A stretch of 29,361 nucleotides of DNA from a virus: IMG/VR virus record IMGVR_UViG_3300010354_000419, positions 1 through 29,361 of that record; one strand, 5' to 3'. Within the stretch, counting starts at the first letter, position 1. The number at the start of each line of letters is the position of its first letter. Both the position numbers and the translations under genes were made by a program. The notes beneath the pieces were generated by a model. That model did not search any database. It was not told the origin of the DNA and worked only from the letters and a program-made list of their open reading frames with translations. Below are positions 8,924 to 16,611 of this stretch, piece after piece.

Positions 8924-9937
8924 TCAGTCGAGGGAGAGTTCTCCCATCGTCTGCTTGATAAGCGCCGTCAAGTCAGAGCCGTCTACTACTGGCTGGGAAC
9001 CTGCGGCTCCTGCACCAGACCGCCCGACAGCCGAGGCGGCTTTCTTCTGCTTGGCGCGCTCTGCAGTCTTTGCTGCGGCCTGCTTCTTCTTCTGAGTCTC
9101 TTCGTACTTGAGGGCCTTGTAGGCTGCTTCAAGGTTGGTCAACTCATTGTCATAGGCATACCGAGCGAGACGAGTGCGGAACGCATCACGCTGCGTCTGA
9201 TTCAACTTCAAACCTTCGGACGAGAGAATCCGGTCAACTTGGCCTTCGTACTCTTGCATTGCTTTCTGTACTTCAGCCTCGTATTCCATCTGTGCACGCC
9301 TCTGGTTCTCAGCCTCTTCAGACTTTGAAACCTTGCGACGCAGATTACTTACCTCAGACTCCTTGCCCCAGGCCTGCTTTACATCACTGGTAATCCCGAA
9401 CATGTCCAGGAACTCCTGCTCAAGGAGGTTGGCCGAAGCCAGTTCCTTGATTAGAAGCGCCACAGCATGTGTGGGGTTCTCAGTGTTGGATGCAAAGTGG
9501 GCCAACACTTGCACAGGATTCTCATCCCATGCGGCGTCGAGTTGCTGAAGAGAGCCGATAGTTTCGGAGTATTCCGATACTGCCTGCTCGAACTCCTGCT
9601 TCTCAGCAGCCAGAGCCTGAGCCTTGCGGGTGTAATCCGCTTGACGCTGGTATCCAGCAAGGGCTTCTTTGAGGCTAACCTCAACGACCTCGCCATCAAC
9701 CTTCACTTGGTATGTTTCGTCCAAGCGTGGGTCCTCATCCGCTACATCTTCCTCGGCGTCCTCTTCGGGTTGTGCCTCCTCGTCCTCGTCAACGAGACCT
9801 GCAATCAGGTCATCAACTGTGGCTTCGGTGTCATCTGGTTCCTCCACAACCTCCTGGTTGGCCGGTGCCTCGGGGGCTTCCGGCTCCTGTGCTGCAAGGG
9901 ATTCCTGAATGATGTCAGTGAGCGATTGATTTTCCAT
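8924..9937 (-). CDS. Capsid scaffolding protein
   Basis: A 337-aa protein. Start chosen at ATG 9937, which has GGAGG 8 nt upstream; a longer frame to 9979 lacks this. The first about 85 residues are extremely acidic (runs of Glu/Asp/Pro), then comes a long charged helix region (about 95-300), and the C-terminus is Lys/Ala-rich and basic before a short helix ending GELSLD. An acidic, helical protein with a basic capsid-binding end directly upstream of the coat gene is the standard form of podovirus scaffolds. A leftward promoter-like element lies 85 nt upstream. Confidence 0.85.
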   Translation of the reverse strand: MENQSLTDIIQESLAAQEPEAPEAPANQEVVEEPDDTEATVDDLIAGLVDEDEEAQPEEDAEEDVADEDPRLDETYQVKVDGEVVEVSLKEALAGYQRQADYTRKAQALAAEKQEFEQAVSEYSETIGSLQQLDAAWDENPVQVLAHFASNTENPTHAVALLIKELASANLLEQEFLDMFGITSDVKQAWGKESEVSNLRRKVSKSEEAENQRRAQMEYEAEVQKAMQEYEGQVDRILSSEGLKLNQTQRDAFRTRLARYAYDNELTNLEAAYKALKYEETQKKKQAAAKTAERAKQKKAASAVGRSGAGAAGSQPVVDGSDLTALIKQTMGELSLD

Positions 9938-10021
9938 GGTGTTTTCCTCCAGTGTCGAGTCCTTACCCAGGTGTCCCATTTAGGATTTGGTTCGGGATTG
10001 TTCGTGAGAGTACGGAATATA

Positions 10022-10048
10022 CTCCCTACATATAGCCCTTAGTGGGGA
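10022..10048 (-). promoter_or_regulatory. Leftward late promoter-like element, copy 3
   Basis: The minus strand reads TTCCCCACT-AAG-GGCTATATGTAGGGAG. It precedes the scaffold-capsid pair with an 85-nt leader. The end CTATA..GGGAG is reminiscent of T7-type phage promoters. Confidence 0.65.
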
Positions 10049-10062
10049 AAAAAATTCCCCAC
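10042..10062 (-). terminator. GTGGGGAA / TTCCCCAC hairpin between gene block and promoter
   Basis: A perfect 8-bp inverted repeat with a five-base A loop (T on the minus strand) starts 1 nt after the stop of the gene at 10064-10681. One arm is the TTCCCCAC half of the promoter-like element. The same structure recurs at 16022-16044. It may be a terminator or part of a regulatory site; there is no U-tract after the stem. Confidence 0.4.
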
Positions 10063-10063
10063 C

Positions 10064-10681
10064 CTAACGGCGGTACAGTTTTTTGGCTGCGGAAGCAGCC
10101 GTTTCCAGAGTTCCTGACCACTTTGGAAGCAGGTTAACGAAGGTTTGACGCTGCTCATTGGTCATGGGTCTCATTAAGTCTGAAATCTTTTGCACCGATA
10201 TAGGAATGTTATATTGTCCGTCGTAAACCAATAATCCAGCAGGTGCCCTATCCATGGCATCTGCAACTTTTCCAGTCCACTTTCGTGGTATTCCAGCGTC
10301 TTCCATCATCTTGAACCTCTCCAAATCCCAAACCGCGTCTGGTTCAAAAGCCCCTTTAACCATAGTTTTAAACCTTGTTTTTAAACTTGGATACTTTGAC
10401 CTATCTCTTTGTTTTTGCACAGCATCACTTAGAATAGTTAATTCTCTCCAAGCATTATCAGACTCTTGAGAAAGACGGAGGCCTAAATCACCATCGGCTA
10501 TACTCTCAGCCTCTCTGAGTTTATCCATAACGTCAACGTCATCACCAAGACCAGTTAGTTCCGAGAGTCTGCGATTAAACTCTGTACCGCTAATCTCACC
10601 TGGTTTCATCTGGGAAGGGCTCCAGCCCCAATCGTCTGCAACTTTAGCGAGTTTACCAATAGCCTCTTCACGAGCACTCAT
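10064..10681 (-). CDS. Unknown phage protein, probable virion-associated (205 aa)
   Basis: A 205-aa protein of mixed charge and high helical content, starting at ATG 10681 with a 4-bp ATGA overlap with the gene before it. The C-terminus (MTNEQRQTFVNLLPKWSGTLETAASAAKKLYRR, here described as residues 173-205) has the form of short C-terminal helices common in phage structural proteins. Neighbours are portal and scaffold genes, so a head-associated role is possible. No catalytic motif is seen. Base use is more A/T-rich than in the portal gene next door, which may point to a separate origin. Confidence 0.7.
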   Translation of the reverse strand: MSAREEAIGKLAKVADDWGWSPSQMKPGEISGTEFNRRLSELTGLGDDVDVMDKLREAESIADGDLGLRLSQESDNAWRELTILSDAVQKQRDRSKYPSLKTRFKTMVKGAFEPDAVWDLERFKMMEDAGIPRKWTGKVADAMDRAPAGLLVYDGQYNIPISVQKISDLMRPMTNEQRQTFVNLLPKWSGTLETAASAAKKLYRR

Positions 10682-11244
10682 ACTGGACCCTTCTCCCCGA
10701 ACAAGCGCATCAGTGCCTCGACAATGGTGGCGTTGGTCCGGTCCTCTACGGCGCTTTGTCGTGAGCGTCGTCTCATATATGCAGGTTCAGAATATTCAGC
10801 GGACCTTGGCGCAAGTCCCTCAAGTAAAGTTTCTGCTGCTCTTTTGTCGGCTACTTCGGACTCCATTTTAAACCAGTTTACTGCATCTTGGTCAAACCTA
10901 CTTGCTGGATTTCTAACTATAAAGTTTGTCCAATAGTTTACCGACTTTGGTATGTATGAACTTTCCATTCTCATGGTACTCCAAGGAGCGAGCACTGCAC
11001 TATCTTTCGAAAAATTACGTTGAGGTTTTCTTGCTCTGCTGTCCACTATTCTTCGTTGAATGGCCTCAGCCTGTAGACCATCAATTAGTTTACGAAACTC
11101 CGACACCGCACCCTCGGGAACCTGTCCGCGTTGGGTGGCCTTGAGGGCGCGCTCGAACATCTTAACGCCATCTTTCTCAAAGGCGCGGCCAGACCTAAGA
11201 AGGTCCAAGGCGACTTGGGCAGCAGTACCAGACAACAACGCCAT
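10678..11244 (-). CDS. Unknown phage protein between portal and scaffold (188 aa)
   Basis: A 188-aa protein starting MALLSGTAAQVALDLLRSGRAF, with a helical N-terminus and Arg-rich middle (about residues 62-72 and 155-163). It ends with a short basic/hydrophobic tail and overlaps the next gene by ATGA. Like that gene, its second half is more A/T-rich than the portal. I do not recognise it. Its place suggests a head or head-completion function; this is inference only. Confidence 0.65.
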   Translation of the reverse strand: MALLSGTAAQVALDLLRSGRAFEKDGVKMFERALKATQRGQVPEGAVSEFRKLIDGLQAEAIQRRIVDSRARKPQRNFSKDSAVLAPWSTMRMESSYIPKSVNYWTNFIVRNPASRFDQDAVNWFKMESEVADKRAAETLLEGLAPRSAEYSEPAYMRRRSRQSAVEDRTNATIVEALMRLFGEKGPV

Positions 11245-11247
11245 GGC

Positions 11248-11403
11248 CTACTCCTCGTCTTCGTACTCTTCGTCCTCGCCCATCATGAACTCATGCCCAC
11301 ACTTGGGGCACTTTGCCATATGGGGTTCGACCTCTGTGTACTTCTCCGACTTCTCTTCTTTGGCCATCTCTTTGATAGCGGCCATCTTCGTCATCTTATC
11401 CAT
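11248..11403 (-). CDS. 51-aa acidic protein with CPKCG zinc-knuckle half
   Basis: A very short gene starting with ATG at 11403, which overlaps the portal stop (TGATG). A GGAGG site inside the last portal codons lies 10 nt upstream. The protein (MDKMTKMAAIKEMAKEEKSE...) is Lys/Glu/Met-rich, has one CPKCGHEF motif (residues 32-39) and an Asp/Glu-only tail. A single Cys pair could bind zinc as a dimer or with the nearby His. The stop is 3 nt before the next start, so the packing strongly supports a real gene. Function unknown. Confidence 0.7.
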   Translation of the reverse strand: MDKMTKMAAIKEMAKEEKSEKYTEVEPHMAKCPKCGHEFMMGEDEEYEDEE

Positions 11404-13334
11404 CACAACATCACCTCCCCCGTACCTGCGGCAGGTACAGGAGCACCCCCGAGTCCGGCAAGGTCTTGCATCATCGGGCTATTCATCTCAGGCGAGACTG
11501 GTGCGCCTTGCTGCATCATCTGCAACAGTTCCGGCGGCAACTGCCCACCCATCTCTGGACCCATCGGTGGCATACCAGGCTGTATCGGTGGTTGCTGTGG
11601 GCGAACCAACATGTGGTCAGGGTTGAGACCCATGTACGACAGCGCTGTGCGCAGCGTTGGCTCAGGGTCATAACCAAGTTGTGAGAGAGCAGGAACAATC
11701 ACATTCAACATCTCAAGGCCTTGGCGAGCACGGCTTGCAGGGTTTACAGCCTGCGTTGAGCCACCCTCAGCCTCAATCGAGAACTCACCATCGATGTCGT
11801 CAGGAGACACTTCGAGCCACATTGGGGCATTCGGTCCAGCGATACGAATCGCCTTGTCTTCGGCCATGAACTGCTGACAGAGGGCCAACATGCGAGTACC
11901 AATCTCGCGTGCAGCCTTCTCCACATTCGTCATCTTCTCAAGAGCGCGGGTCGTGGTGGCACCCTCAAGGGCGGCGGCAGCCGTAGCCGGAACACGCGAA
12001 GCGGACTGGAGCGAACCGGCCTGCAAGTCGGTGATGCCCAAGATGCGCTGCATGTAGCCTTGAAGTTTGTCTTCCATGACATAGTTGTCAGCCGGCGTAG
12101 CAAGACGCTGCACTGGTTGCAAAACTTCCTGCATGCCCACGTTGCCAGGAAGGTCAACAGGAATCACTTGGTCAGGTCGGTTCTCAGCAAGTGCTTTGGA
12201 CAATTCTGGGGTCAGAACCTTCTTGTTGATGAAGTACTTGTTGCCCACACGCTTCAGGTCGTTGATTTCAGCAACCATGATTTCGTTCACCATCAACTGG
12301 ATGCCGGCCACGTTCTCAACGTCACCGAACGCCCAGCAGGTAGAGCCACCGTCTGAGAAGTTGCGCATGTGCACGAACGGCGAGAAGCGGTAGGCGTAAG
12401 GAATCTCACCTTCGAACAAGGCCTCTTCGGCATCGAGTTGGAAGATGCACAAGGTGCGTGACTTCATGTCGTAGAACTCAAACACTGTGCCGTACAAGAA
12501 TGCCTCGGGCAAACCCTCAGAGCGCATCTCGTACTGGTCCATCGTGTTGCGGTCAGCATAGTTGGTATCGGCCTTAAGGTTCTTCACAGCCGACTTCTTG
12601 AACATTGGGTTAGCGCGCAGTTCCTCAAGCGGGAGGCGAATGCGCTGGCAGACCCAGCGGGCAGTATTGATACGGCGGGCATCGGCAGGTAGGAACATGT
12701 CGAACGGAGACACGTACTCAACATACGGCTCATCTTGCTCAACCATCTGCTCAGTCAAAGCGACGGCATCAAGAATCTCTTTTACCACAGTCTCATCCAC
12801 TTGCAAGCCAACTTCATAGGCAGCAGCAGTGGCCTCGCTAATCATCGTCTGGGCGTCGAGCACCACATCCTCAGAAGCGCGGTCAACAGTTCTTTCAGTA
12901 TAGGCCCAGCCAACCTTGGCAAAGCCGTTGCCGAGAATCACCATGTCTTGAGTCACATCGCGCAACACGCTCGTGGCATCGGCGCGGCGCCAGTAGTAGT
13001 CAAGCACAGCCTTCGCAACTGACCCATTGCGCTCAACAACGTTAGGGTCACCATCAACAGGGGTCACCACAAACTTCGGGTCGCGTGCAGCAATCGAGTT
13101 GATGAGCAACGTCAAGTGCGGAAGAAGCATGTTCACGGTTCGAAGGAACGAGCCAGGGATAGGGAAAGGCAAAATACGGTTCAAGTCAATCTGAGTCAGT
13201 TCACGCTGGGCGCCGGTACGGTACAGGGCTTCGAGCATACGCCAGTGTTCATGCGCCGGCTCCATGCGACGGAGTGCGTCGCGAATAGCAGCCTGCTTGT
13301 CTTTCAATGTGTAAGTGCTTTTATATTCTGCCAC
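11403..13334 (-). CDS. Portal protein
   Basis: A 643-aa protein directly after the large terminase (14-bp overlap). The N-terminal part (about residues 1-75) has helices with RTVNMLLPHL, then a core with WAYTERTVDRAS and YVEYVSPFDMFLP, as seen in podovirus portals. The stretch VENVAGIQLMVNEI (about 330-345) and the helical segment at about 385-440 fit the portal stem/crown. The C-terminal 60 residues are Pro/Met/Gln-rich and probably disordered. It forms the dodecameric DNA channel and binds terminase and adaptor. Length, order and segments all fit. Confidence 0.85.
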   Translation of the reverse strand: MAEYKSTYTLKDKQAAIRDALRRMEPAHEHWRMLEALYRTGAQRELTQIDLNRILPFPIPGSFLRTVNMLLPHLTLLINSIAARDPKFVVTPVDGDPNVVERNGSVAKAVLDYYWRRADATSVLRDVTQDMVILGNGFAKVGWAYTERTVDRASEDVVLDAQTMISEATAAAYEVGLQVDETVVKEILDAVALTEQMVEQDEPYVEYVSPFDMFLPADARRINTARWVCQRIRLPLEELRANPMFKKSAVKNLKADTNYADRNTMDQYEMRSEGLPEAFLYGTVFEFYDMKSRTLCIFQLDAEEALFEGEIPYAYRFSPFVHMRNFSDGGSTCWAFGDVENVAGIQLMVNEIMVAEINDLKRVGNKYFINKKVLTPELSKALAENRPDQVIPVDLPGNVGMQEVLQPVQRLATPADNYVMEDKLQGYMQRILGITDLQAGSLQSASRVPATAAAALEGATTTRALEKMTNVEKAAREIGTRMLALCQQFMAEDKAIRIAGPNAPMWLEVSPDDIDGEFSIEAEGGSTQAVNPASRARQGLEMLNVIVPALSQLGYDPEPTLRTALSYMGLNPDHMLVRPQQPPIQPGMPPMGPEMGGQLPPELLQMMQQGAPVSPEMNSPMMQDLAGLGGAPVPAAGTGEVML

Positions 13335-15114
13335 GATAACTCCTTGGTGTCTGAATCAATTCGGTTGCCATGACGAATGATTCCATCGCCTGGCGTTGCT
13401 GCTCTTCCTCCCTCGCTCTCATCTCGTCGCGGTCCTCACGGAACTTCGCGATGTTGATAGTGGTTTTGGGGGTCCAAACAACATCCTCAACTATAGCCGC
13501 GTCTGGGGAGGCCTCGGTATACTCTTCAATCAACACCCATAGACCAATGGCAAGCGACATTACCAAGTCGTCGTGGCACCCAACATCTGCGGCATAGCGA
13601 ATGTTGCCGTTCGCGGTCTCTTGGGCTACGAACTGTCCAAGTTCTACACGCAAGGCAGGGTGCACTCCTTGCAAAATCGTGTCTTTGTCTTGCACCACCA
13701 GATACTTGGCGAGCCGGTCAATCACGGCACGGCGTCTATCAACCGTCATAGGGAACGCAAACAGGCGTGTGCCCCTTGATTTGCGCTGGCCGGCTGCAGT
13801 GTGAACGTAAGGGTTTGGATAGTCAAGGTGTTTATGCAGTTCGTTGATAGGAAGGGCTCCTTGACCACCTTGGTCTTCCACAGCCAACTTAGCAGCCCAC
13901 TCACGACCAGAAAAAAACCGGCCCATCCGGTCCAAAGACGCGGCAAACTCGGTTGGGTGGATGATATTGCTGTGGTAGTACCCCACAATCTCGGGAATGC
14001 CCTCCTCATCGAGGGTCATAACGTGCGCGGTGGCGTAGTCGTTGCCTACACCTTGCGAAGGGTCGGCCCCAATCACGTAAAATCCCTTCGGGTCTGGTTC
14101 TAAGGTCGCCAAATGCAGCGGACCGTTCGGGTCTGGCTCGAAACCTATGGTAGAATCGGTGCGCCACACCAAATCACCGCGAAACGGGTAGGCCTGGTAC
14201 TCAGATTCTGGTGGCAAGCCCACGAAACGGGGACGGCCTGACTCTCTGAACGCTTCTTCCTCTTGTTCAGGGTACTCTTGGAAGAATCTCCACGGCTGGT
14301 CAGCGAATTCCCGACGCTTCAGGTCATATTTCTGGCGGCACGGGGTCTTCTCACCGTCGTCACCGCTACACCAGTTGCAATGTGTGCCGCATTTCATGAA
14401 CGGAGACACCATCCAAGGCTTAAAGAACGACACAAACTGGCTTTCCTTCTTCTGTGCGGCCCTATAAGTCTTCGCAAAACGGTTGTACGCGCCTCGCGCG
14501 GTGCTCACAATCATCATCGAGCCACCCGCGTCCGTCGTCGGGAGCAGTGTGCGGAGCACATCTTCCTGCAAACTGGCTGGTTCGACAAGGGCGGCCTCGT
14601 CCCACAGCACAAAAGTAGCGGTTTCACCCGCGAACACACCGTTCGTAGCAGGGCTGGCCTTCAAGTTTGACACCATGCCGTCGTTAAACTCGAACGAAAT
14701 ACCCGTAGACGAGTCGTTCTTGATGTTCGGGCCACGCTCTTTCATCCAAGCCGGCAAAAACTGGTACGCCAAGCGGGCCTGGGCCAGGTTCTTGTTCGAA
14801 GACTTCTGAGTTTCTGAAACAATCAGGATGGTTGCACCAGGTCGGAACAAGGCAAGCCACAACGCATGGGCCATGCCAAGGGTAGTGAACCCAATCTGAC
14901 GGGCTTTAAGCGCAATCACGAAGCGGTTAGTCTTAGTCAAATCGAGCAACTCGTTTTGGTAGTCGAACAAATGGAACTTGGTTCTGCCCCTTGCGTCCTC
15001 CATCGACGGAATCCACACATAGTTGTTGATGAAGTAGGACTCATCTTGCGCACAACGGCGCCACTCCAACTCGACCCACAGGCGGTTCAGTTCTTTCTCG
15101 CGCTTGTTAGTCAT
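13321..15114 (-). CDS. terL: Terminase large subunit (packaging ATPase-nuclease)
   Basis: A 597-aa protein. Start chosen at ATG 15114 (MTNKREKELNRL); the frame extends to 15174 but the upstream part overlaps the small gene before it. The ATPase has a variant Walker A ARQIGFTT (residues 71-78) and Walker B TFVLWDEAA (167-174), with a coupling motif IVSTARG (near 192). The RNase H-like nuclease domain shows GADPSQGVGNDYAT (about 350), EDQGGQGALP (about 433) and the C-terminal acidic DDLVMSLAIG (about 530), the three metal-binding parts. Terminase cuts concatemers and pumps DNA into the procapsid through the portal. All diagnostic regions are present. Confidence 0.95.
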   Translation of the reverse strand: MTNKREKELNRLWVELEWRRCAQDESYFINNYVWIPSMEDARGRTKFHLFDYQNELLDLTKTNRFVIALKARQIGFTTLGMAHALWLALFRPGATILIVSETQKSSNKNLAQARLAYQFLPAWMKERGPNIKNDSSTGISFEFNDGMVSNLKASPATNGVFAGETATFVLWDEAALVEPASLQEDVLRTLLPTTDAGGSMMIVSTARGAYNRFAKTYRAAQKKESQFVSFFKPWMVSPFMKCGTHCNWCSGDDGEKTPCRQKYDLKRREFADQPWRFFQEYPEQEEEAFRESGRPRFVGLPPESEYQAYPFRGDLVWRTDSTIGFEPDPNGPLHLATLEPDPKGFYVIGADPSQGVGNDYATAHVMTLDEEGIPEIVGYYHSNIIHPTEFAASLDRMGRFFSGREWAAKLAVEDQGGQGALPINELHKHLDYPNPYVHTAAGQRKSRGTRLFAFPMTVDRRRAVIDRLAKYLVVQDKDTILQGVHPALRVELGQFVAQETANGNIRYAADVGCHDDLVMSLAIGLWVLIEEYTEASPDAAIVEDVVWTPKTTINIAKFREDRDEMRAREEEQQRQAMESFVMATELIQTPRSYRGRI

Positions 15115-15337
15115 TTTGGATTTCCTCTGCTTTATGCATCGTCGGCCAATAATCAAGATGCCACACAACCGCAACCTTATCGCTCAACTTATGGCAGCGC
15201 CCACCACACCAACATACGATAGGGGCATCACCATCAAAATCCTCATGCTCCAACCTGACAGCACCGTACCAGTACTGCATGTGCTTTTGCTGACCTTCGC
15301 CAGGGTTCTCGTTGAAAGCATGCAAGACAGTAATCAT
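15107..15337 (-). CDS. Small unknown protein between terminase subunits (76 aa)
   Basis: Start chosen at ATG 15337, which overlaps the stop of the small terminase gene (TGATG) and has GAGG 7 nt upstream inside that gene. It overlaps the start of the large terminase by 8 bp, so it sits in a coupled packaging operon. The protein (MITVLHAFNENPGE...) contains CWCGGRCH (residues 42-49) and several Trp/Tyr/His, so metal binding is possible. I do not recognise it. Confidence 0.6.
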   Translation of the reverse strand: MITVLHAFNENPGEGQQKHMQYWYGAVRLEHEDFDGDAPIVCWCGGRCHKLSDKVAVVWHLDYWPTMHKAEEIQND

Positions 15338-15819
15338 CACGGGGCCTCGCATTGCCACCCCATAGCACGCAACTTCTCAGCCACTACATCAGGCCCCACC
15401 GCCACCAGTGCCTGGCCAATCAGGTCCTCCAGGTCCATGCCGGCTAAGTCAAGGGAACGACTCGCGGCCTCCTCCTCTACGAACGGCTTGCCGTAAGTTT
15501 TGAAGTACAAGTCCAGATACTTTGGATTGCCCGATTTAGCGCCCTCTACGAGCGCAGCCTTCACAATGCGGTAGTCGCCCTCATCACCTTCTGGAAGGGC
15601 CGTAGGAGGCGTTGTAGGGGCCTCTGCGGGGCCGTTAGCCTCCAACTCAGCCTTGCGCTCAATAAACTCTGGTAGAGCCTTCCAGCGGCGCAATGTGCGC
15701 GTCGTGAGACCATTCTTCGTCGCCCACGCAGTCTCGGTGTCAATGCCGCCTCGTTCAGAGACAGGCTTCAACGACCAAAGAATGAATGCGTCCCATTGTT
15801 CGTTGACTGGTTTAAACAT
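15337..15819 (-). CDS. Terminase small subunit (likely)
   Basis: A 160-aa protein with ATG 15819 and GAGGTG 5 nt upstream. Residues about 27-50 (TETAWATKNGLTTRTLRRWKAL) read as a helix-turn-helix, followed by a Pro/Ala linker and a C-terminal helical region (about 85-160) with YLDLYFKTYGKP. This HTH plus oligomerisation layout directly upstream of the large terminase is typical of small terminases, which recognise phage DNA and start packaging. It is the first gene after the leftward promoter-like element at 16005-16030. Confidence 0.75.
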   Translation of the reverse strand: MFKPVNEQWDAFILWSLKPVSERGGIDTETAWATKNGLTTRTLRRWKALPEFIERKAELEANGPAEAPTTPPTALPEGDEGDYRIVKAALVEGAKSGNPKYLDLYFKTYGKPFVEEEAASRSLDLAGMDLEDLIGQALVAVGPDVVAEKLRAMGWQCEAP

Positions 15820-15947
15820 ACTGCACCTCGTGGTTAGGGTATACAGCAAACGGCATGGGCCGAGAGCATATGACCACAGTGCTCACCGTTGGGGGTGACA
15901 CACCGCACCCAACAGACAGACTCCGGTAACCAGTAGCCGGACTCCGT

Positions 15948-15970
15948 ATCGGCCCCTTTAGGGGGCCGAT
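15948..15970. other. GC-rich hairpin in the small-terminase leader
   Basis: ATCGGCCCC and GGGGCCGAT form a perfect 9-bp stem with a 5-base loop. It lies in the leader between the leftward promoter-like element and the small terminase gene, next to the 20-bp palindrome. Confidence 0.6.
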
Positions 15971-15990
15971 TCCGGTTACCGGTAACCGGA
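15971..15990. repeat. Perfect 20-bp palindrome TCCGGTTACCGGTAACCGGA
   Basis: The 20 bases are identical to their reverse complement. Related TCCGGTTACCGGA and ACCGGTTACCGGA sequences recur at 20551-20608, the other long non-coding region, and a partial copy is at 15922-15930. A protein-binding site is likely. Confidence 0.65.
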
Positions 15991-16004
15991 CCCCGTTCCC
16001 TGGG

Positions 16005-16030
16005 CTTTATATATAGCCGCGAGTGGGGAA
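16005..16030 (-). promoter_or_regulatory. Leftward late promoter-like element, copy 4 (packaging operon)
   Basis: The minus strand reads TTCCCCACT-CGC-GGCTATATATAAAG. It is the only such element before the terminase-portal block and leaves a leader of about 185 nt that holds the GC hairpin and the 20-bp palindrome. Confidence 0.65.
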
Positions 16031-16044
16031 TTTTTTTCCCCACT
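16022..16044. repeat. AGTGGGGAA / TTCCCCACT inverted repeat
   Basis: A perfect 9-bp inverted repeat with a TTTTT loop overlaps the leftward promoter-like element. The same repeat with the same 5-base loop length is at 10042-10062. Confidence 0.6.
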
Positions 16045-16059
16045 GTGACAAGAGTCACA
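16044..16059. promoter_or_regulatory. CRP-like operator TGTGACAAGAGTCACA
   Basis: Matches TGTGA-N6-TCACA exactly. It has no TTGACA at the usual 10-nt spacing on either side, but lies about 14 nt upstream of the leftward promoter-like element at 16030. Confidence 0.5.
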
Positions 16060-16250
16060 CCCTGAGGGTATACAGCAGGTTCCCAGGGGGCCAGAACCGT
16101 AGTTTCAGGGTCGCACTTGGGACACTTGGGTGTAGCGGAAATCACACCACCAGTTTCCGCTGTACACCCCCTATAAGTCCGCCGTATGTCCGTAGTTCGC
16201 GGTTTGCCGTGTCCGCCTCCAAAATCGAACAAAAAATACCGCTCGGCCAG

Positions 16251-16274
16251 TATATATATATGAGCGCGCGCGCA
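16251..16274. other. Alternating TA then GC dinucleotide tract
   Basis: Ten bases of (TA)n are followed after TGA by ten of (GC)n. Such tracts melt easily or adopt left-handed DNA, consistent with an unwinding element beside the iterons. Confidence 0.5.
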
Positions 16275-16302
16275 TGGGGGGAGCCAGGGGGCCCTGCTGC
16301 CG

Positions 16303-16339
16303 GTTGCCGTGTTGCCTGTTGCCCTGTTGTCTGGTGCCT
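16303..16339 (+). repeat. Degenerate GTTGCCY short tandem repeats
   Basis: Five consecutive 7-8 bp units (GTTGCCGT, GTTGCCT, GTTGCCCT, GTTGTCT, GGTGCCT) precede the G-run. Confidence 0.6.
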
Positions 16340-16344
16340 GTGTC

Positions 16345-16384
16345 GGGGGCGGGGGACAGGGGCGGGGGGCGGGGGTGCTTGGGG
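16345..16384 (+). other. G-quadruplex-type sequence
   Basis: Six runs of four to six G separated by 1-6 bases lie on the plus strand: G5-C-G5-ACA-G4-C-G6-C-G5-TGCTT(N)-G4. This meets the usual quadruplex pattern of four G-runs with short loops. Confidence 0.7.
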
Positions 16385-16386
16385 TC

Positions 16387-16400
16387 CTGTCTTACGACAG
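16387..16400 (+). promoter_or_regulatory. Full-length copy of the dispersed TTACGAC site
   Basis: CTGTCTTACGACAG has 5-bp inverted arms around TTAC. It is the first of the dispersed CTTACGACA sites and touches the iteron array. Confidence 0.6.
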
Positions 16401-16402
16401 CA

Positions 16403-16472
16403 TGCATAAGTATGCACGCACTTGCATAACTATGCATATGCATAACTATGCACAGGTATGCATGATTATGCA
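16403..16472. repeat. Four palindromic iterons TGCATA-N2-TATGCA
   Basis: Copies at 16403-16416, 16423-16436, 16439-16452 and 16459-16472 (the last TGCATGATTATGCA). Start-to-start spacing is 20, 16 and 20 bp. An array of near-identical 14-bp palindromes is typical of a replication-initiator or repressor binding region. Confidence 0.75.
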
Positions 16473-16481
16473 AGAAACAGG

Positions 16482-16535
16482 TGTGACACATGTCACAGGT
16501 CACCTGCTTGCATCGGGGCAACGGGTCCGGACTGT
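16482..16535 (+). promoter_or_regulatory. Rightward promoter cassette 1
   Basis: Operator TGTGACACATGTCACA (16482-16497), 10 nt, -35 TTGCAT (16508-16513), 16 nt, -10 GACTGT (16530-16535). It faces the leftward promoter of the 16612-16666 cassette. A hairpin AGAGTGC/GCACTCT (16549-16574) lies between them. Confidence 0.6.
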
Positions 16536-16611
16536 TACCAGGTTGGCCAGAGTGCGGGCGATTGGGTGCACTCTACCTGTACAGGCCATCGGGGGACAGG
16601 CAAACCTTGTT

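Noticed and set aside
16044-16059. Promoter cassette at the leftmost CRP-like palindrome
   Set aside because: Neither side has a TTGACA-like box 10 or 20 nt away, so only the operator itself is reported.
15834-16232. Leftward open frame of 132 codons in the control region
   Set aside because: It runs through the late promoter-like element, a CRP-like palindrome, the 20-bp palindrome and a GC hairpin, has no good ribosome binding site, and its Cys/His content is not a clear domain.
16387-16400. CTGTC-N4-GACAG sites as ordinary terminators
   Set aside because: The stem is only 5 bp, no U-tract follows, and many copies are inside genes or on start codons.
16403-16472. CRISPR-like array
   Set aside because: Units are 14-bp palindromes with 2-6 bp between them, too short and without unique spacers.
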